DNA of 49,957 nucleotides from Gammaproteobacteria bacterium 54_18_T64 (GTDB taxonomy: Bacteria; Pseudomonadota; Gammaproteobacteria; Pseudomonadales; Porticoccaceae): positions 1 to 49,957 of the forward strand of contig MAAU01000030.1 of assembly GCA_002162825.1 (NCBI GenBank), given 5' to 3'. The translations under genes and the position numbers were made by a program. Position 1 is the stretch's first letter. The number at the start of each line of letters is the position of its first letter. This document shows, piece by piece, positions 1-8,316 of this stretch. Below the pieces are notes generated by a model. That model saw nothing but the letters and a program-made list of their open reading frames with translations. It searched no databases and had not been told where the DNA came from.

Positions 1-711
1 CTGGCGCGCACCTCAAAAAACATGGAAAACTTTTTACGCGATAACGCCGGTGCCACCAATAAGGTGGGTTTTTATCTCGAGCGCATTGAAATGACCACTC
101 ACGTCAGCACTCATATCGACGCACTGGGTCACGTCACCATCGCCGCAGAACTGTACAACGGTCTTGACCGAGAAGACGCGGCCTCCGATATTGGTCTCAA
201 TCACAATGGTATCGATAAGTCGCCGCCTTTTATTGCTAGCGGTATTCTTATCGATGTCGCCGCCTATAAGGGGGTCGAAAACCTTGAGGCCGGTTATGCC
301 ATTAGCGCTGCAGATTTGCAGGGCGCGTTGAAAAAACAGGGGACGAAAATCCCCAAGGGTGCCATTGTTTTTGTGCACACCGGCTGGGGTAAAAACTTCA
401 CGGCCAAGCCACAGCACTATGCCCACACTGGCCCGGGCATTGGTATAGAAGCCTCAAAGTGGCTGGCCTCAAAGCATGTGGTCGCCATTGGCGCTGACAA
501 TATGGCGTTGGAAGTGACTCCCGGTGAAGACCCCAAGGTGGTATTCCCCGTACACCAGCACCTGCTGGTTAAGCAGGGCATCTACATTATTGAAAATGTG
601 AAAAGCGATGAGCTGGCCGCGCAAAAGATTTATGAGAGCACGGTGATTATGCTGCCCACTAAATTTAAAGGGGCGACGGGAACGCCGCTAAGAATTATTG
701 CCCTGCATTAA
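1..711 (+). CDS. Cyclase-family metal-dependent hydrolase, 5' end cut off
   Basis: The frame is open from base 1, so the true start lies upstream; an ATG at base 22 is internal to the fold. The 236 visible residues match the cyclase family (PF04199, related to kynurenine formamidase and isatin hydrolase). The signature His-x3-His-x-Asp-x3-His is present at visible residues 34-44 (H34, H38, D40, H44) and would bind the catalytic metal. Family members hydrolyse cyclic or N-formyl amides; the substrate here cannot be read. It sits on the opposite strand from a Baeyer-Villiger monooxygenase, amidohydrolase and CoA-transferase series, which hints at catabolism. The stop TAA is at 709-711. Family assignment is firm, function is not. 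Confidence 0.85.
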   Translation: MARTSKNMENFLRDNAGATNKVGFYLERIEMTTHVSTHIDALGHVTIAAELYNGLDREDAASDIGLNHNGIDKSPPFIASGILIDVAAYKGVENLEAGYAISAADLQGALKKQGTKIPKGAIVFVHTGWGKNFTAKPQHYAHTGPGIGIEASKWLASKHVVAIGADNMALEVTPGEDPKVVFPVHQHLLVKQGIYIIENVKSDELAAQKIYESTVIMLPTKFKGATGTPLRIIALH

Positions 712-854
712 ACACTAGTGCTGACATGGGTTAATAGCCTGGCATGTTATTGCGCTATATCGCCGCTCAAATAATTGATGCACACTTTAAAGCTATGCCA
801 CGGTAAGTGAGGCATAGCTTTTTTAATTTTGATACTGATAAACAGGGAATAGTT

Positions 855-1868
855 ATGTCGATAATAAAAAATAAAATACTGCGAGTAATCAGTATCAGCC
901 TGCTTTGGGCTGTTATGGCGATTCCAGCGGCCTGGGCAGCACCCGGTGAATATGATGGTATCGTGGTTTTTGGCGCTAGCTTCAGTGATAGTGGCAATGG
1001 TTTTGTCTTGCTGTCGAAGCCCGAGCAGTTTGGCTTTGATGAAAGCTGTGAGTTGCCTGTGAGTGCTAATGTACCGCCCTTTGACAGCGTCGATGAGTTT
1101 TTTGTCCCAGCGTCTGCCTATGCCATGGGTGGGCATCACTTCACCAATGGCGCGACCTGGGTAGAGGCCTTGGCCAAAGGTACGGGCTTATCGGGTTCAG
1201 TCAGGCCGGCCTTAAGAAATGTTGGTGGTAATGCCAGGAATTATGCAGTGGGTGGTGCTCGAGCCCTTGAGTTTCCCTGCCGCTTTAATCTTTCCGATCA
1301 ACTGCTTACCTATCTGAATGACTTTTCAGAGTCTTCTGCCGATACCTTATTTATTATCGATATGGGGGGCAATGACCTGCGCGATATTATGGTTGGTGCC
1401 GTGGCTCCCGATCAGGTTCCGATAATTCTTGGAAATATTGCGGGCACTATTACCACTTTATATCAGCACGGCGCCCGTAATTTCTTACTGGTAAATGTTG
1501 CCGATTTTGGTCAGGTGCCCTCCGTGCAAATTCTTGACCAAATATTGCCTCAGTATAATTTTCCTGTCATTGCCAAGCAGTTAGCCAATGGCTTTAATCA
1601 AGGTTTATTACAACTGCAGGCAAACTTAAATAATTTTCCCGGTATGGATATCCGCATCTTTGATTTATATTCACTGCTTGAATCAATACTGGAAGATCCA
1701 GCCGCTTATGCTTTGACAGAAACAGCCGTGCCCTGCATTACGCCAAATTCACCGCCTTTTGTTTGTAAGAAAGCCAATGACTATTTGTTTTGGGACGGCC
1801 TGCATGTCACAAAAGTGGTTCATAAAGTGATGGCAGAGCAAGCAACTGGGGTATTGATGGCGCCATAG
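855..1868 (+). CDS. Secreted GDSL/SGNH-family esterase or lipase
   Basis: A 337-residue protein. The ATG at 855 was chosen because a signal peptide follows directly (basic start, hydrophobic core, Ala-x-Ala near residue 28); an in-frame ATG at 807 would put 16 unrelated residues before it. The SGNH blocks are visible: block I around residues 39-48, block III as Gly-Gly-Asn-Asp in the middle, and block V as Asp-Gly-Leu-His near the C-terminus, giving a plausible Ser-Asp-His triad with Ser42 as nucleophile. Block I reads Gly-Ala-Ser-Phe instead of the usual Gly-Asp-Ser-Leu, which is unusual. It resembles thermolabile-hemolysin or outer-membrane-esterase type GDSL enzymes but lacks an obvious C-terminal autotransporter barrel, so it is probably periplasmic or secreted. 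It is monocistronic. Confidence 0.85.
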   Translation: MSIIKNKILRVISISLLWAVMAIPAAWAAPGEYDGIVVFGASFSDSGNGFVLLSKPEQFGFDESCELPVSANVPPFDSVDEFFVPASAYAMGGHHFTNGATWVEALAKGTGLSGSVRPALRNVGGNARNYAVGGARALEFPCRFNLSDQLLTYLNDFSESSADTLFIIDMGGNDLRDIMVGAVAPDQVPIILGNIAGTITTLYQHGARNFLLVNVADFGQVPSVQILDQILPQYNFPVIAKQLANGFNQGLLQLQANLNNFPGMDIRIFDLYSLLESILEDPAAYALTETAVPCITPNSPPFVCKKANDYLFWDGLHVTKVVHKVMAEQATGVLMAP

Positions 1869-1996
1869 CGGCAGGCTAGCTTTCCCTTCTGTTAAAAGTA
1901 GTCTTCAATAAACAGGGGTCTGCGCTGCCATGATGGCTACGCAGATCTGATGCTCTCAGTTCTTCATTGTGAGCCAGCGATTATTTTAAAAAATCG

Positions 1997-3148
1997 TTAA
2001 TCGCTAAGGCCTTTGATGGCGCCGCTTTGGTGTAAGTCTGCAATTTCTTCGGGTGAGTAAGACCACTCCCTAAGAAGCTCGTCGGTGTGCTCTCCCCGTT
2101 GTGCCGGTGGACGAGAAACCTCAGCCGGTGTGGCACTGAAGCGGGGGGCAGGTGCCGGTTGTACCACACCATCGATTTCAATAAAGGCATTGCGCGCTTT
2201 GCTGTGAGGGTCTTCCGGTGCTTCGGAAAAACGTAATACCGGCGCAAAACAAATATCACTTTGCTGCAATAATTGACACCAGGCCTCGCGGCTTTTGCTG
2301 TGGAAAAGGGCGGCTAGCTGTGTTTTTTGTTGTGGCCAAAGTTCGGGCTTCATTTGTTCGCCAAAGTCATCCTCACTTAAATTGAGGAGGCGTTTTAGCT
2401 CCGCGTAAAACTGCGGCTCAATGGAGGCAATGGAGATGAACTCGCCATCGGCACATTCGTAGACCTCATAATAATGGCTGGCGCCATTGAGCGGATGCTT
2501 ACCCCGGCCCTCCTGAAAGCGCCCCTGGGCCAGTTGGCCAAAAAAGGCGGTGCTTAGCAGTGACGCGCCATCGACCATCGCCGCATCGACGACCTGGCCT
2601 TCACCCGATAACTTCGCTTTAAGGATGGCGCTGACCATGCCGAAGGCGAGCAGCATGCCACCGCCACCGAAATCCCCGACCAGGTTTAAGGGGGGTGATG
2701 GCGGGCCATCTTTGGTGCCAAAGTTAAATAATGCACCCGATAGCGCAATATAATTAATATCATGGCCGGCAATGGATGATAGCGGTCCCTCCTGCCCCCA
2801 GCCGGTCATGCGACCCACGACCAGGGCCGGGTTGCGCGCCAATAATTGTTCGGGCCCTATGCCGAGGCGTTCAATAACACCGGGGCGGAAACCTTCGATA
2901 AGGCCATCGGACTTTTCGACCATACGCATCAAAATCTCGATACCCTCTGGGCTTTTTAAATTGAGGCGTATCGAGCGACGGCCGCGGGCCAGCAGGTCAA
3001 AGCGTTCGGCGCGGGGTAGCCCCCCGGCCGCACCCGTGCGATCAATGCGAATGACCTCTGCGCCCATATCGGCCAGCATCATGGCGCAGAATGGACCGGG
3101 GCCTATGCCCTGGAGTTCGATAATGCGTAAACCTTCAAGTGGGCCCAT
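1997..3148 (-). CDS. Family III CoA-transferase (CaiB/BaiF, alpha-methylacyl-CoA racemase-like)
   Basis: 383 residues, full length for the family. The N-terminus Gly-Leu-Arg-Ile-Ile-Glu-Leu followed by Gly-Pro-x-Cys-Ala and an Ala-Glu-Val-Ile-Arg-Ile segment is the classic CoA-binding start of family III proteins. A Gly-His-Asp-Ile-Asn-Tyr motif around residue 130 carries the Asp that is catalytic in this family. The closest known activity by feel is alpha-methylacyl-CoA racemase, which epimerises 2-methylacyl-CoA during breakdown of branched chains and sterol side chains; a CoA-transferase role is the alternative. It is the last gene of a minus-strand series, 30 bases after the cupin gene, so the two are probably co-transcribed. 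An AAAGAG-like ribosome site precedes the ATG. Confidence 0.88.
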   Translation of the reverse strand: MGPLEGLRIIELQGIGPGPFCAMMLADMGAEVIRIDRTGAAGGLPRAERFDLLARGRRSIRLNLKSPEGIEILMRMVEKSDGLIEGFRPGVIERLGIGPEQLLARNPALVVGRMTGWGQEGPLSSIAGHDINYIALSGALFNFGTKDGPPSPPLNLVGDFGGGGMLLAFGMVSAILKAKLSGEGQVVDAAMVDGASLLSTAFFGQLAQGRFQEGRGKHPLNGASHYYEVYECADGEFISIASIEPQFYAELKRLLNLSEDDFGEQMKPELWPQQKTQLAALFHSKSREAWCQLLQQSDICFAPVLRFSEAPEDPHSKARNAFIEIDGVVQPAPAPRFSATPAEVSRPPAQRGEHTDELLREWSYSPEEIADLHQSGAIKGLSD

Positions 3149-3178
3149 TAATATTGTCTCTTTAGTTTCATGATGCCT

Positions 3179-3634
3179 TTATGATTCATTAGGCGGTATT
3201 TGTTGTGACTCGGCGGCAGCATCTTTCATGCGTTGTAACTCTTCCCAGCCAAGGTAGCTACTGAGGCCGTCGTCGTTATAAAACACGATGTGGCCATCGC
3301 TGATAAAGAGGTATTCACTATCCTCCAGGGCGGTGGTTGCGTCATGCAGCACGCCATTGGGTTCGTAATCGTAATCTCCAGCTTCAAGGGTACCGCCTCT
3401 CACCTGTAGCTTGCCCTTTAATATGTAGGTGTGGGCGGCGGCGAGATGTTTGTGGGCTGGCGCGACATAGCCTTTTTTCCAGCGAAACAAGGCTGCCCAG
3501 CGGCCCGATTCCGGGCCGGTCCAGAGCACTTTGATCCACGCCTTGCCGGGTTCCGATTCGACCCAAGGGTCATTAGCGCGAACGATAATGTCGGCTAACT
3601 GGTCGTTGATGGGGCTGATATCTTGTAATGCCAT
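3179..3634 (-). CDS. Cupin-domain protein
   Basis: 151 residues forming one cupin barrel. Motif 1 is His-Lys-His-x4-His-Thr-Tyr-Ile-x-x-Gly, where the usual Glu ligand is replaced by His, and motif 2 ends in Asn-Gly-Val-Leu-His. This suggests an all-His metal centre of the ChrR-cupin or dihydroxyacetophenone-dioxygenase type. A GGAG site lies seven bases before the ATG. It lies between the amidohydrolase (115 bases upstream) and the CoA-transferase (30 bases downstream), so it probably belongs to the same catabolic unit. Possible roles are ring-cleaving dioxygenase, isomerase or stabilising accessory; the sequence does not decide. Confidence 0.78.
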   Translation of the reverse strand: MALQDISPINDQLADIIVRANDPWVESEPGKAWIKVLWTGPESGRWAALFRWKKGYVAPAHKHLAAAHTYILKGKLQVRGGTLEAGDYDYEPNGVLHDATTALEDSEYLFISDGHIVFYNDDGLSSYLGWEELQRMKDAAAESQQIPPNES

Positions 3635-3749
3635 GGGTATCTCCAGGGTTTTATAATTATGTGATCTTCAGTCTTTAACTAGCAGGGGTGTTAACAAGCC
3701 CTTAACTAGCGGCCCAAGAGTTGATGTCCCGCGCCAATGATTGTTGTCA

Positions 3750-5192
3750 TCATGTGCTGGCGAGTACTGCCGATACGGCATTTTCTACCACGGTACCCTT
3801 ATAAAAATCCGGATTCATTCCCCCATGTAAGGTTGCCGCATTGGTGAAGGTAAAGGCGCGGAAGTCATCGGCGGATAACAGGCCCTTGTCGACTAGCTCG
3901 TAGGCTTCGCCTAAGACTGTTGACATATCGGGCACATCCCAATGGCCGATGTCCGAGCCGAACATCGCTTTTAGGGTGACTTGCAGGGGATTGAGTCTGC
4001 GGTCGAAGGCCAGTGCCGTTTGCGGATCGTCGGCCTCACAACCGAAGTAGAAGTTAGGCTGAAATTGATCGCGAATATCTTCAATGCACTCGAAACCACA
4101 GGCTGCAAATTCGTCGAGCATGGCCGGGTCTTCGGGGTTCTTGGTGAGAAAATCCTGAGTGAAATCTTCGGCACTGACCTTTCGTGTGGTGACGTCCTGG
4201 CCATATTCGGCAAACAGTGCGGCCAATTGCCGATAATCGAGGGTTGCTGGGTCGTAAGCTTGCAGAGCCTGGCGATTGCGTTTTTGCCAGTGGCCGATAA
4301 GCCCCGAGTAGAGGGCCGAGGCCCAGCCGACACCGCCTTCGAGAAAGGCAAATTTAAGCTCGGGAAAGCGCCGAGTGACGCCACCCATTATCAGTGCGCG
4401 GCTAAAGCCCTCGGCCGCTGCGGCAAAATTACCAATGTGGTTGTACATATAGTTATTGACGGAGTTGCGGGTGCCCCAGCCGGAACCACCGGAGTGCACG
4501 GTAACGGCAACCTTAAGCTCACGGCATTTGGCCCAGAAGGGGTCGTAGTCGTAATCGGACTCGAAGGCCAGGGTGTCGATACGTGTGGCGTACTGGCTGG
4601 CTTTTGGGGAGATGCGGGCGGCCTCTGCTACAGGTCTACGGATTAGGCTGGGGGTCATAATGGCCTTTAAACCCAGTACCTTGACCGCATATTCCAGCTC
4701 TTCGATGCCCTCCTCGGGGGTGGCGAGGGGAATTACCGCCACCGGCGTCATGCGGCTGCTGTAGCTGCTGAACAGTTCCGCATGATAGGTGTTTAACGCG
4801 CGACAGCAGGCGCGGCGCACATCCTCGACGGGGTCGCCAGGGAATATTAAACCGAGGGTGGGATAGGCAATGGCGTAGTCGATACCCATTTCATCGAGCC
4901 GCTTGTTGAGCAGGCCTGGCAGCATGGCGGTGGCGCGATCGAGGGTGTTGGCGCTGGGTAGGGCCCACCAGGGCGTGCGGGTGCGTTGCTTGTCGAGCCT
5001 CTCCTGGCCGCTCATCTTGTACCAGTTGACCTGGCGCTTGGCGAAACGCGCGGCGATTTCCGAGCCGCCCACGGCCTTCAGGTAGTCGAGAAAGACCGGG
5101 GTGAATTCAATGACGTGGCAATCGGCGTCTATAACCGGATGGTCGAGTTTGTTTTTGATGCGCTCAATGGGGGATGGGCTGGCCATGGTCAT
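3750..5192 (-). CDS. Amidohydrolase family 2 (ACMSD-like) hydrolase or decarboxylase
   Basis: 480 residues with a metal-binding Asp22-x-Asp24-x-His26 start, a Val-His-Ser-Gly-Gly segment in the middle and a Gly-Ser-Asp-Ile-Gly-His-Trp-Asp segment near residue 415 that would supply the final metal-binding Asp. This is the amidohydrolase 2 family (PF04909), which includes aminocarboxymuconate-semialdehyde decarboxylase and related ring-degradation enzymes. There is no signal peptide, so it is cytoplasmic. It follows the flavin monooxygenase gene by 187 bases on the same strand. The long form (about 480 residues instead of about 330) is typical of uncharacterised members in degradation clusters. 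The substrate is unknown. Confidence 0.85.
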   Translation of the reverse strand: MTMASPSPIERIKNKLDHPVIDADCHVIEFTPVFLDYLKAVGGSEIAARFAKRQVNWYKMSGQERLDKQRTRTPWWALPSANTLDRATAMLPGLLNKRLDEMGIDYAIAYPTLGLIFPGDPVEDVRRACCRALNTYHAELFSSYSSRMTPVAVIPLATPEEGIEELEYAVKVLGLKAIMTPSLIRRPVAEAARISPKASQYATRIDTLAFESDYDYDPFWAKCRELKVAVTVHSGGSGWGTRNSVNNYMYNHIGNFAAAAEGFSRALIMGGVTRRFPELKFAFLEGGVGWASALYSGLIGHWQKRNRQALQAYDPATLDYRQLAALFAEYGQDVTTRKVSAEDFTQDFLTKNPEDPAMLDEFAACGFECIEDIRDQFQPNFYFGCEADDPQTALAFDRRLNPLQVTLKAMFGSDIGHWDVPDMSTVLGEAYELVDKGLLSADDFRAFTFTNAATLHGGMNPDFYKGTVVENAVSAVLAST

Positions 5193-5379
5193 ACTCGTTA
5201 TAAATTATTATGACGGCCATTGTACAAATATTATGACGCCAGGCTCTATGATTGTTGAAGGGGCTTATATTGGATGTTTTTAGAGCGTGTTTATTTGTTA
5301 GTTGCACAATTGTGATGTTGCCCCGGCAAGCGATGTCGCTAAATTGTTGGGCGGTTTACCGGGGCTGAATTACAAAAAA

Positions 5380-7176
5380 CTATTTAGTAAAGGAGAAATG
5401 TTTTTCCAGGTCCTGCTCAATTTCATTCATTTCCGCCATGTATTTCACAAAGCCACCGTTGTAGGTACCATCCTGACGGCGATTGTCCGCGCCCTCAAAA
5501 TTGTAATAGCCGGGTGTGCACTGTTTATTGCGGTCGGTTTTGCCGCGGAATTTAATCACTTCCTGTACCCAGAATTCTTCGGCTGCTGCGGTGACGTCGA
5601 GGGACTGGAATTCATTCTTGCGTGCATAGTCGATACAGGTGGCGATATGGCCACCTTGTGTTTGCATCATGTCGGTGAGGTTGAATTGAAAGGATGCCTG
5701 GTAGCCATTCATGATGAAGAGGTTGGGATAGCCCTTGGAGTGAATACCTAGCAGGGTGCGAATACCATCGGTGTATTTATCGTTCAGCTCGACGTCGTTC
5801 TCACCAATAATTTCGTTATAAATACCGGTTTTTTGAATTTCAAAACCAGTGGCATAAATCAACAGATCGAGCTCGTATTCGTTGCCGTCGACGATGACGC
5901 CCTTTTCCGTAATTTCGGTCACACCCTTGCCCTTGGTGTCGATAAGGTTGACGTTGGGCAGGTTAAAGGTCGGCAGATAATCTTCGTGAAAGCAGGGGCG
6001 CTTGCACATCATCATGTACCAGGGCTTGAGGGCTTCGGCGGTGTCTTTGTCGCTGACGATTTCTTCGATGCGTTTGTGAATGCGCATCATCGCATCCATG
6101 TTGGCGTTTTCCTGGCGCCGTAGTTTTTCTTCCCGGGGCATGGCTTTAATTTTCTTCAGGCCCTCGGCACTTAATTGAGGCGGGCGCAGGGATATTTCCC
6201 TGCGCTTGGCCTGCCAGTCGGTGGGTAAACTTTTAGCCCACTGAGTGTCGGTTTCCCAGTCATCGCGCACATCGATGGACGAGGGTGTGCGTTGGAAAAC
6301 AAATAATTGTTTGGCATTGGCGCCGAGGCCAGGCACGGCCTGTACTGCTGTGGCACCGGTGCCGATAATACCCACGCGTTTGTCTTTTAATTTACTCAGA
6401 TCGTCGCCGGTATAGTCGTAATCCCAACGGGAGGTGTGGAAGGAGTGGCCCTTGAAAGCGGCCATGCCCTTGATTTTAGTGAGCTTGGGTTTCGACAAAA
6501 TACCGTTGGCGCAAATCACAAAGCGGGCCTTCATGTGGTCACCGCGATTGGTTTTTATGTGCCACAGTTGCTCATCTTTATTCCACACGGTAGAGGTGAC
6601 GGTGGTCTGAAACACTGCCAGTTTATAGAGATCATATTTTTTGGCGATGGCCTGACAGTGCTGGTAAATCTCTTCGCCCCGCGCATAGCGATGCTTGGGC
6701 ACGTAATTCATTTCGTCGAGCAGGGGCAGGTAGTCGTAGGAGGGCACATCGCAGGCGATACCGGGGTAGCGGTTCCAGTACCAGGTGCCACCGACATCGG
6801 CGCCACGCTCGACAATGCGAATACTCTCGACACCAATTTCCCGCAGGCGGGCCGAGGTTAGCAGGGCAGAAAAGCCGCCGCCGATAAATAGACACTCAAC
6901 GGTATCGGTGAGAGGCTCGCGGGCAATGATTTCACCGGCGTGGGGGTCGTCATCGTATTTTGCCAGCTCACCCTGTAATTCGGTGTCGTACTGGGCGGCG
7001 CCCTCGGGCCTAAAATTCAGGCGCAGTTCGCGCTCTTCTGCAAAACGCTGTTTGATGGCGTCGTAATATTCCTGGGGGTTGGTGTCCTCAGACAGTGGAT
7101 CCATCACGCCAAACTGGGGGGAGTCCAGCCGGATTGCACCGTGCATGATGATGTCTTCTATGCTGTCGTCGCTCAT
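5380..7176 (-). CDS. Baeyer-Villiger-type flavin monooxygenase
   Basis: 598 residues. An FAD-binding Rossmann motif (Gly-Gly-Gly-Phe-Ser-Ala, residues 99-104) follows an N-terminal extension of about 90 residues. The Baeyer-Villiger fingerprint Phe-x-Gly-x3-His-x3-Trp-Asp is intact at residues 241-252, and a second, NADPH-binding motif (Gly-Thr-Gly-Ala-Thr-Ala) is at 272-277. Type I Baeyer-Villiger enzymes insert oxygen next to a ketone to give an ester or lactone. The N-terminal extension resembles the larger cyclic-ketone and steroid monooxygenases rather than the short FMO type. The amidohydrolase and CoA-transferase downstream would fit ring opening and acyl-CoA processing, but the ketone substrate is not evident. 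Confidence 0.9.
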   Translation of the reverse strand: MSDDSIEDIIMHGAIRLDSPQFGVMDPLSEDTNPQEYYDAIKQRFAEERELRLNFRPEGAAQYDTELQGELAKYDDDPHAGEIIAREPLTDTVECLFIGGGFSALLTSARLREIGVESIRIVERGADVGGTWYWNRYPGIACDVPSYDYLPLLDEMNYVPKHRYARGEEIYQHCQAIAKKYDLYKLAVFQTTVTSTVWNKDEQLWHIKTNRGDHMKARFVICANGILSKPKLTKIKGMAAFKGHSFHTSRWDYDYTGDDLSKLKDKRVGIIGTGATAVQAVPGLGANAKQLFVFQRTPSSIDVRDDWETDTQWAKSLPTDWQAKRREISLRPPQLSAEGLKKIKAMPREEKLRRQENANMDAMMRIHKRIEEIVSDKDTAEALKPWYMMMCKRPCFHEDYLPTFNLPNVNLIDTKGKGVTEITEKGVIVDGNEYELDLLIYATGFEIQKTGIYNEIIGENDVELNDKYTDGIRTLLGIHSKGYPNLFIMNGYQASFQFNLTDMMQTQGGHIATCIDYARKNEFQSLDVTAAAEEFWVQEVIKFRGKTDRNKQCTPGYYNFEGADNRRQDGTYNGGFVKYMAEMNEIEQDLEKHFSFTK

Positions 7177-7218
7177 GGTTTTGCCACCTATAAAAGTTGT
7201 CTTTAGTTGATCAATGTA

Positions 7219-7247
7219 ATGCTATTGTCATTAATAATTGTTGTCGA
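7219..7247 (-). promoter_or_regulatory. Candidate sigma70 promoter of the monooxygenase gene
   Basis: Read on the minus strand, TCGACA (7242-7247, five of six matches to the -35 consensus) and TAGCAT (7219-7224, four of six to the -10) are separated by 17 bases, about 40 bases upstream of the monooxygenase ATG. The spacer is AT-rich. No operator could be assigned. Confidence 0.4.
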
Positions 7248-7352
7248 CATCATACGTGTAAGGTGCTGTTGAGCAAAACCACCTGCGCCGGGGGTGCTGT
7301 GGGTATCAGCTTCGAAAACAGCTAAGTAGAGCGACTGGCTTGATTCTTAAAC

Positions 7353-7388
7353 AAAAAAAAAGCGGAGATCGCCTGGCGGTCTCCGCTT
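7353..7388 (-). terminator. Rho-independent terminator of the sulfide operon
   Basis: On the minus strand, about 30 bases after the last YeeE/YedE stop codon, an inverted repeat (AGCGGAGA pairing with CTCCGCT around a GC-rich loop) runs into an unbroken T tract (A run on the plus strand at 7353-7360). It closes the three-gene minus-strand unit. Confidence 0.85.
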
Positions 7389-7417
7389 ATGTCCGTGTTT
7401 GGAAGGGTTTTTGCTGC

Positions 7418-7849
7418 TTAAAACATCTTGCTCAGGGGCTTTGCCAGTAGCAGGCCGATGATCATTGTGGGTACGAAGGTCAGTGTCGCGGTGTAGCCGT
7501 AACTGATACCGGCGATAGCAGGGCCAGGGCAATAACCGACCAGACCCCAGCCTGCGCCGAAGAGGATGGCACCGATGAGCAGTGGCTTGTCGATGTCTGT
7601 CCTGGTGGGGATATGGAAGACATCGGCAAATAACGGTGCGGGGTTTTTCAAGATAAATTTATAACCGATGAAGGTGACCAGCATACCGCCGGCCATGACA
7701 AAGGCGAGGGTGGGGTCCCAGGCGCCGGCGAGGTCGAGAAAGCCTTGTACCCTTTCGGTATTGGTCATGCCCGATATGGCCATGCCGAGGCCAAAGACGA
7801 TGCCGGAAACGAGTGAGGCGATGAGCCGTAGTTTATTCTGTGAATTCAT
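7418..7849 (-). CDS. YeeE/YedE (DUF6691) membrane protein, second half
   Basis: 143 residues and hydrophobic, with about four membrane segments. The ATG at 7849 is preferred; reading farther upstream in this frame would overlap the previous gene heavily and add a non-membrane, Pro/Ala-rich stretch. A Gly-Tyr-Cys-Pro-Gly-Pro-Ala motif carries the single conserved cysteine. Half-size YeeE/YedE proteins work in pairs and are related to the thiosulfate/sulfane-sulfur transporter TsuA, in which conserved cysteines pass the sulfur along. It starts four bases after the stop of its partner, so the two are translationally linked. Most likely it moves sulfur compounds across the inner membrane as part of sulfide detoxification. 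Confidence 0.85.
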   Translation of the reverse strand: MNSQNKLRLIASLVSGIVFGLGMAISGMTNTERVQGFLDLAGAWDPTLAFVMAGGMLVTFIGYKFILKNPAPLFADVFHIPTRTDIDKPLLIGAILFGAGWGLVGYCPGPAIAGISYGYTATLTFVPTMIIGLLLAKPLSKMF

Positions 7850-7853
7850 CTTC

Positions 7854-8276
7854 CTAGGCTCCAAAGATGTGTTTGAGGAAATAAACACAGACGAAACCTG
7901 CGGCCATAAAGGTACAGGTGGCGACCATGGAGCGCGGTGAGAGGCGCGAGATGCCACAAATGCCGTGGCCACTGGTGCAGCCACTGCCCAGGCCGGTGCC
8001 GATGCCCACGGCCAGACCGCCAATAATTACCAGTACGGTACCGCTGTCGGGTACGGGTGGGATAAAGCTATCGGAGAGTAGGGCGGGTATTGCGCCGCCA
8101 ATGGCAATGCCGAGGATGAAGAGAATACGCCACAGCCGGTCGCAGCTGGTGTCGGTAATGGCACTGGATAAAATTCCGCTCACTCCGGCGATGCGGCCAT
8201 TGAGGCCCATCATGAGTACGGCGGCGAGGCCAACCAGGCCGCCGCCAATAAGTGCAAGTACGAATGGGTGCGTCAT
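7854..8276 (-). CDS. YeeE/YedE (DUF395) membrane protein, first half
   Basis: 140 residues with about four membrane segments and the family motif Gly-Ser-Gly-Cys-Thr-Ser-Gly-His-Gly-Ile-Cys-Gly, carrying the conserved cysteine of the TsuA/PmpA-type sulfur channel. It is the partner of the next gene downstream, and the two halves together make the length of one full YeeE/YedE transporter. It follows the metallo-hydrolase gene by 40 bases. The same set (metallo-hydrolase, two YeeE/YedE halves, BigR-type repressor) is known from plant-associated proteobacteria as a hydrogen-sulfide and persulfide detoxification operon. Confidence 0.87.
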   Translation of the reverse strand: MTHPFVLALIGGGLVGLAAVLMMGLNGRIAGVSGILSSAITDTSCDRLWRILFILGIAIGGAIPALLSDSFIPPVPDSGTVLVIIGGLAVGIGTGLGSGCTSGHGICGISRLSPRSMVATCTFMAAGFVCVYFLKHIFGA

Positions 8277-8316
8277 ATATGTCCCTGTATGTTTGTTAAA
8301 ATTTGAATGTTAGTGC

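Noticed and set aside
1919-1945. Inverted repeat between the GDSL esterase and CoA-transferase genes
   Set aside because: The stem is interrupted and no T tract follows on either strand, so a terminator call is not supported.
3981-4646. Long plus-strand open frame opposite the amidohydrolase gene
   Set aside because: It is the antisense shadow of a certain minus-strand gene; no family resemblance.
5302-5751. 149-codon plus-strand open frame over the end of the Baeyer-Villiger gene
   Set aside because: Antisense shadow of a certain gene.
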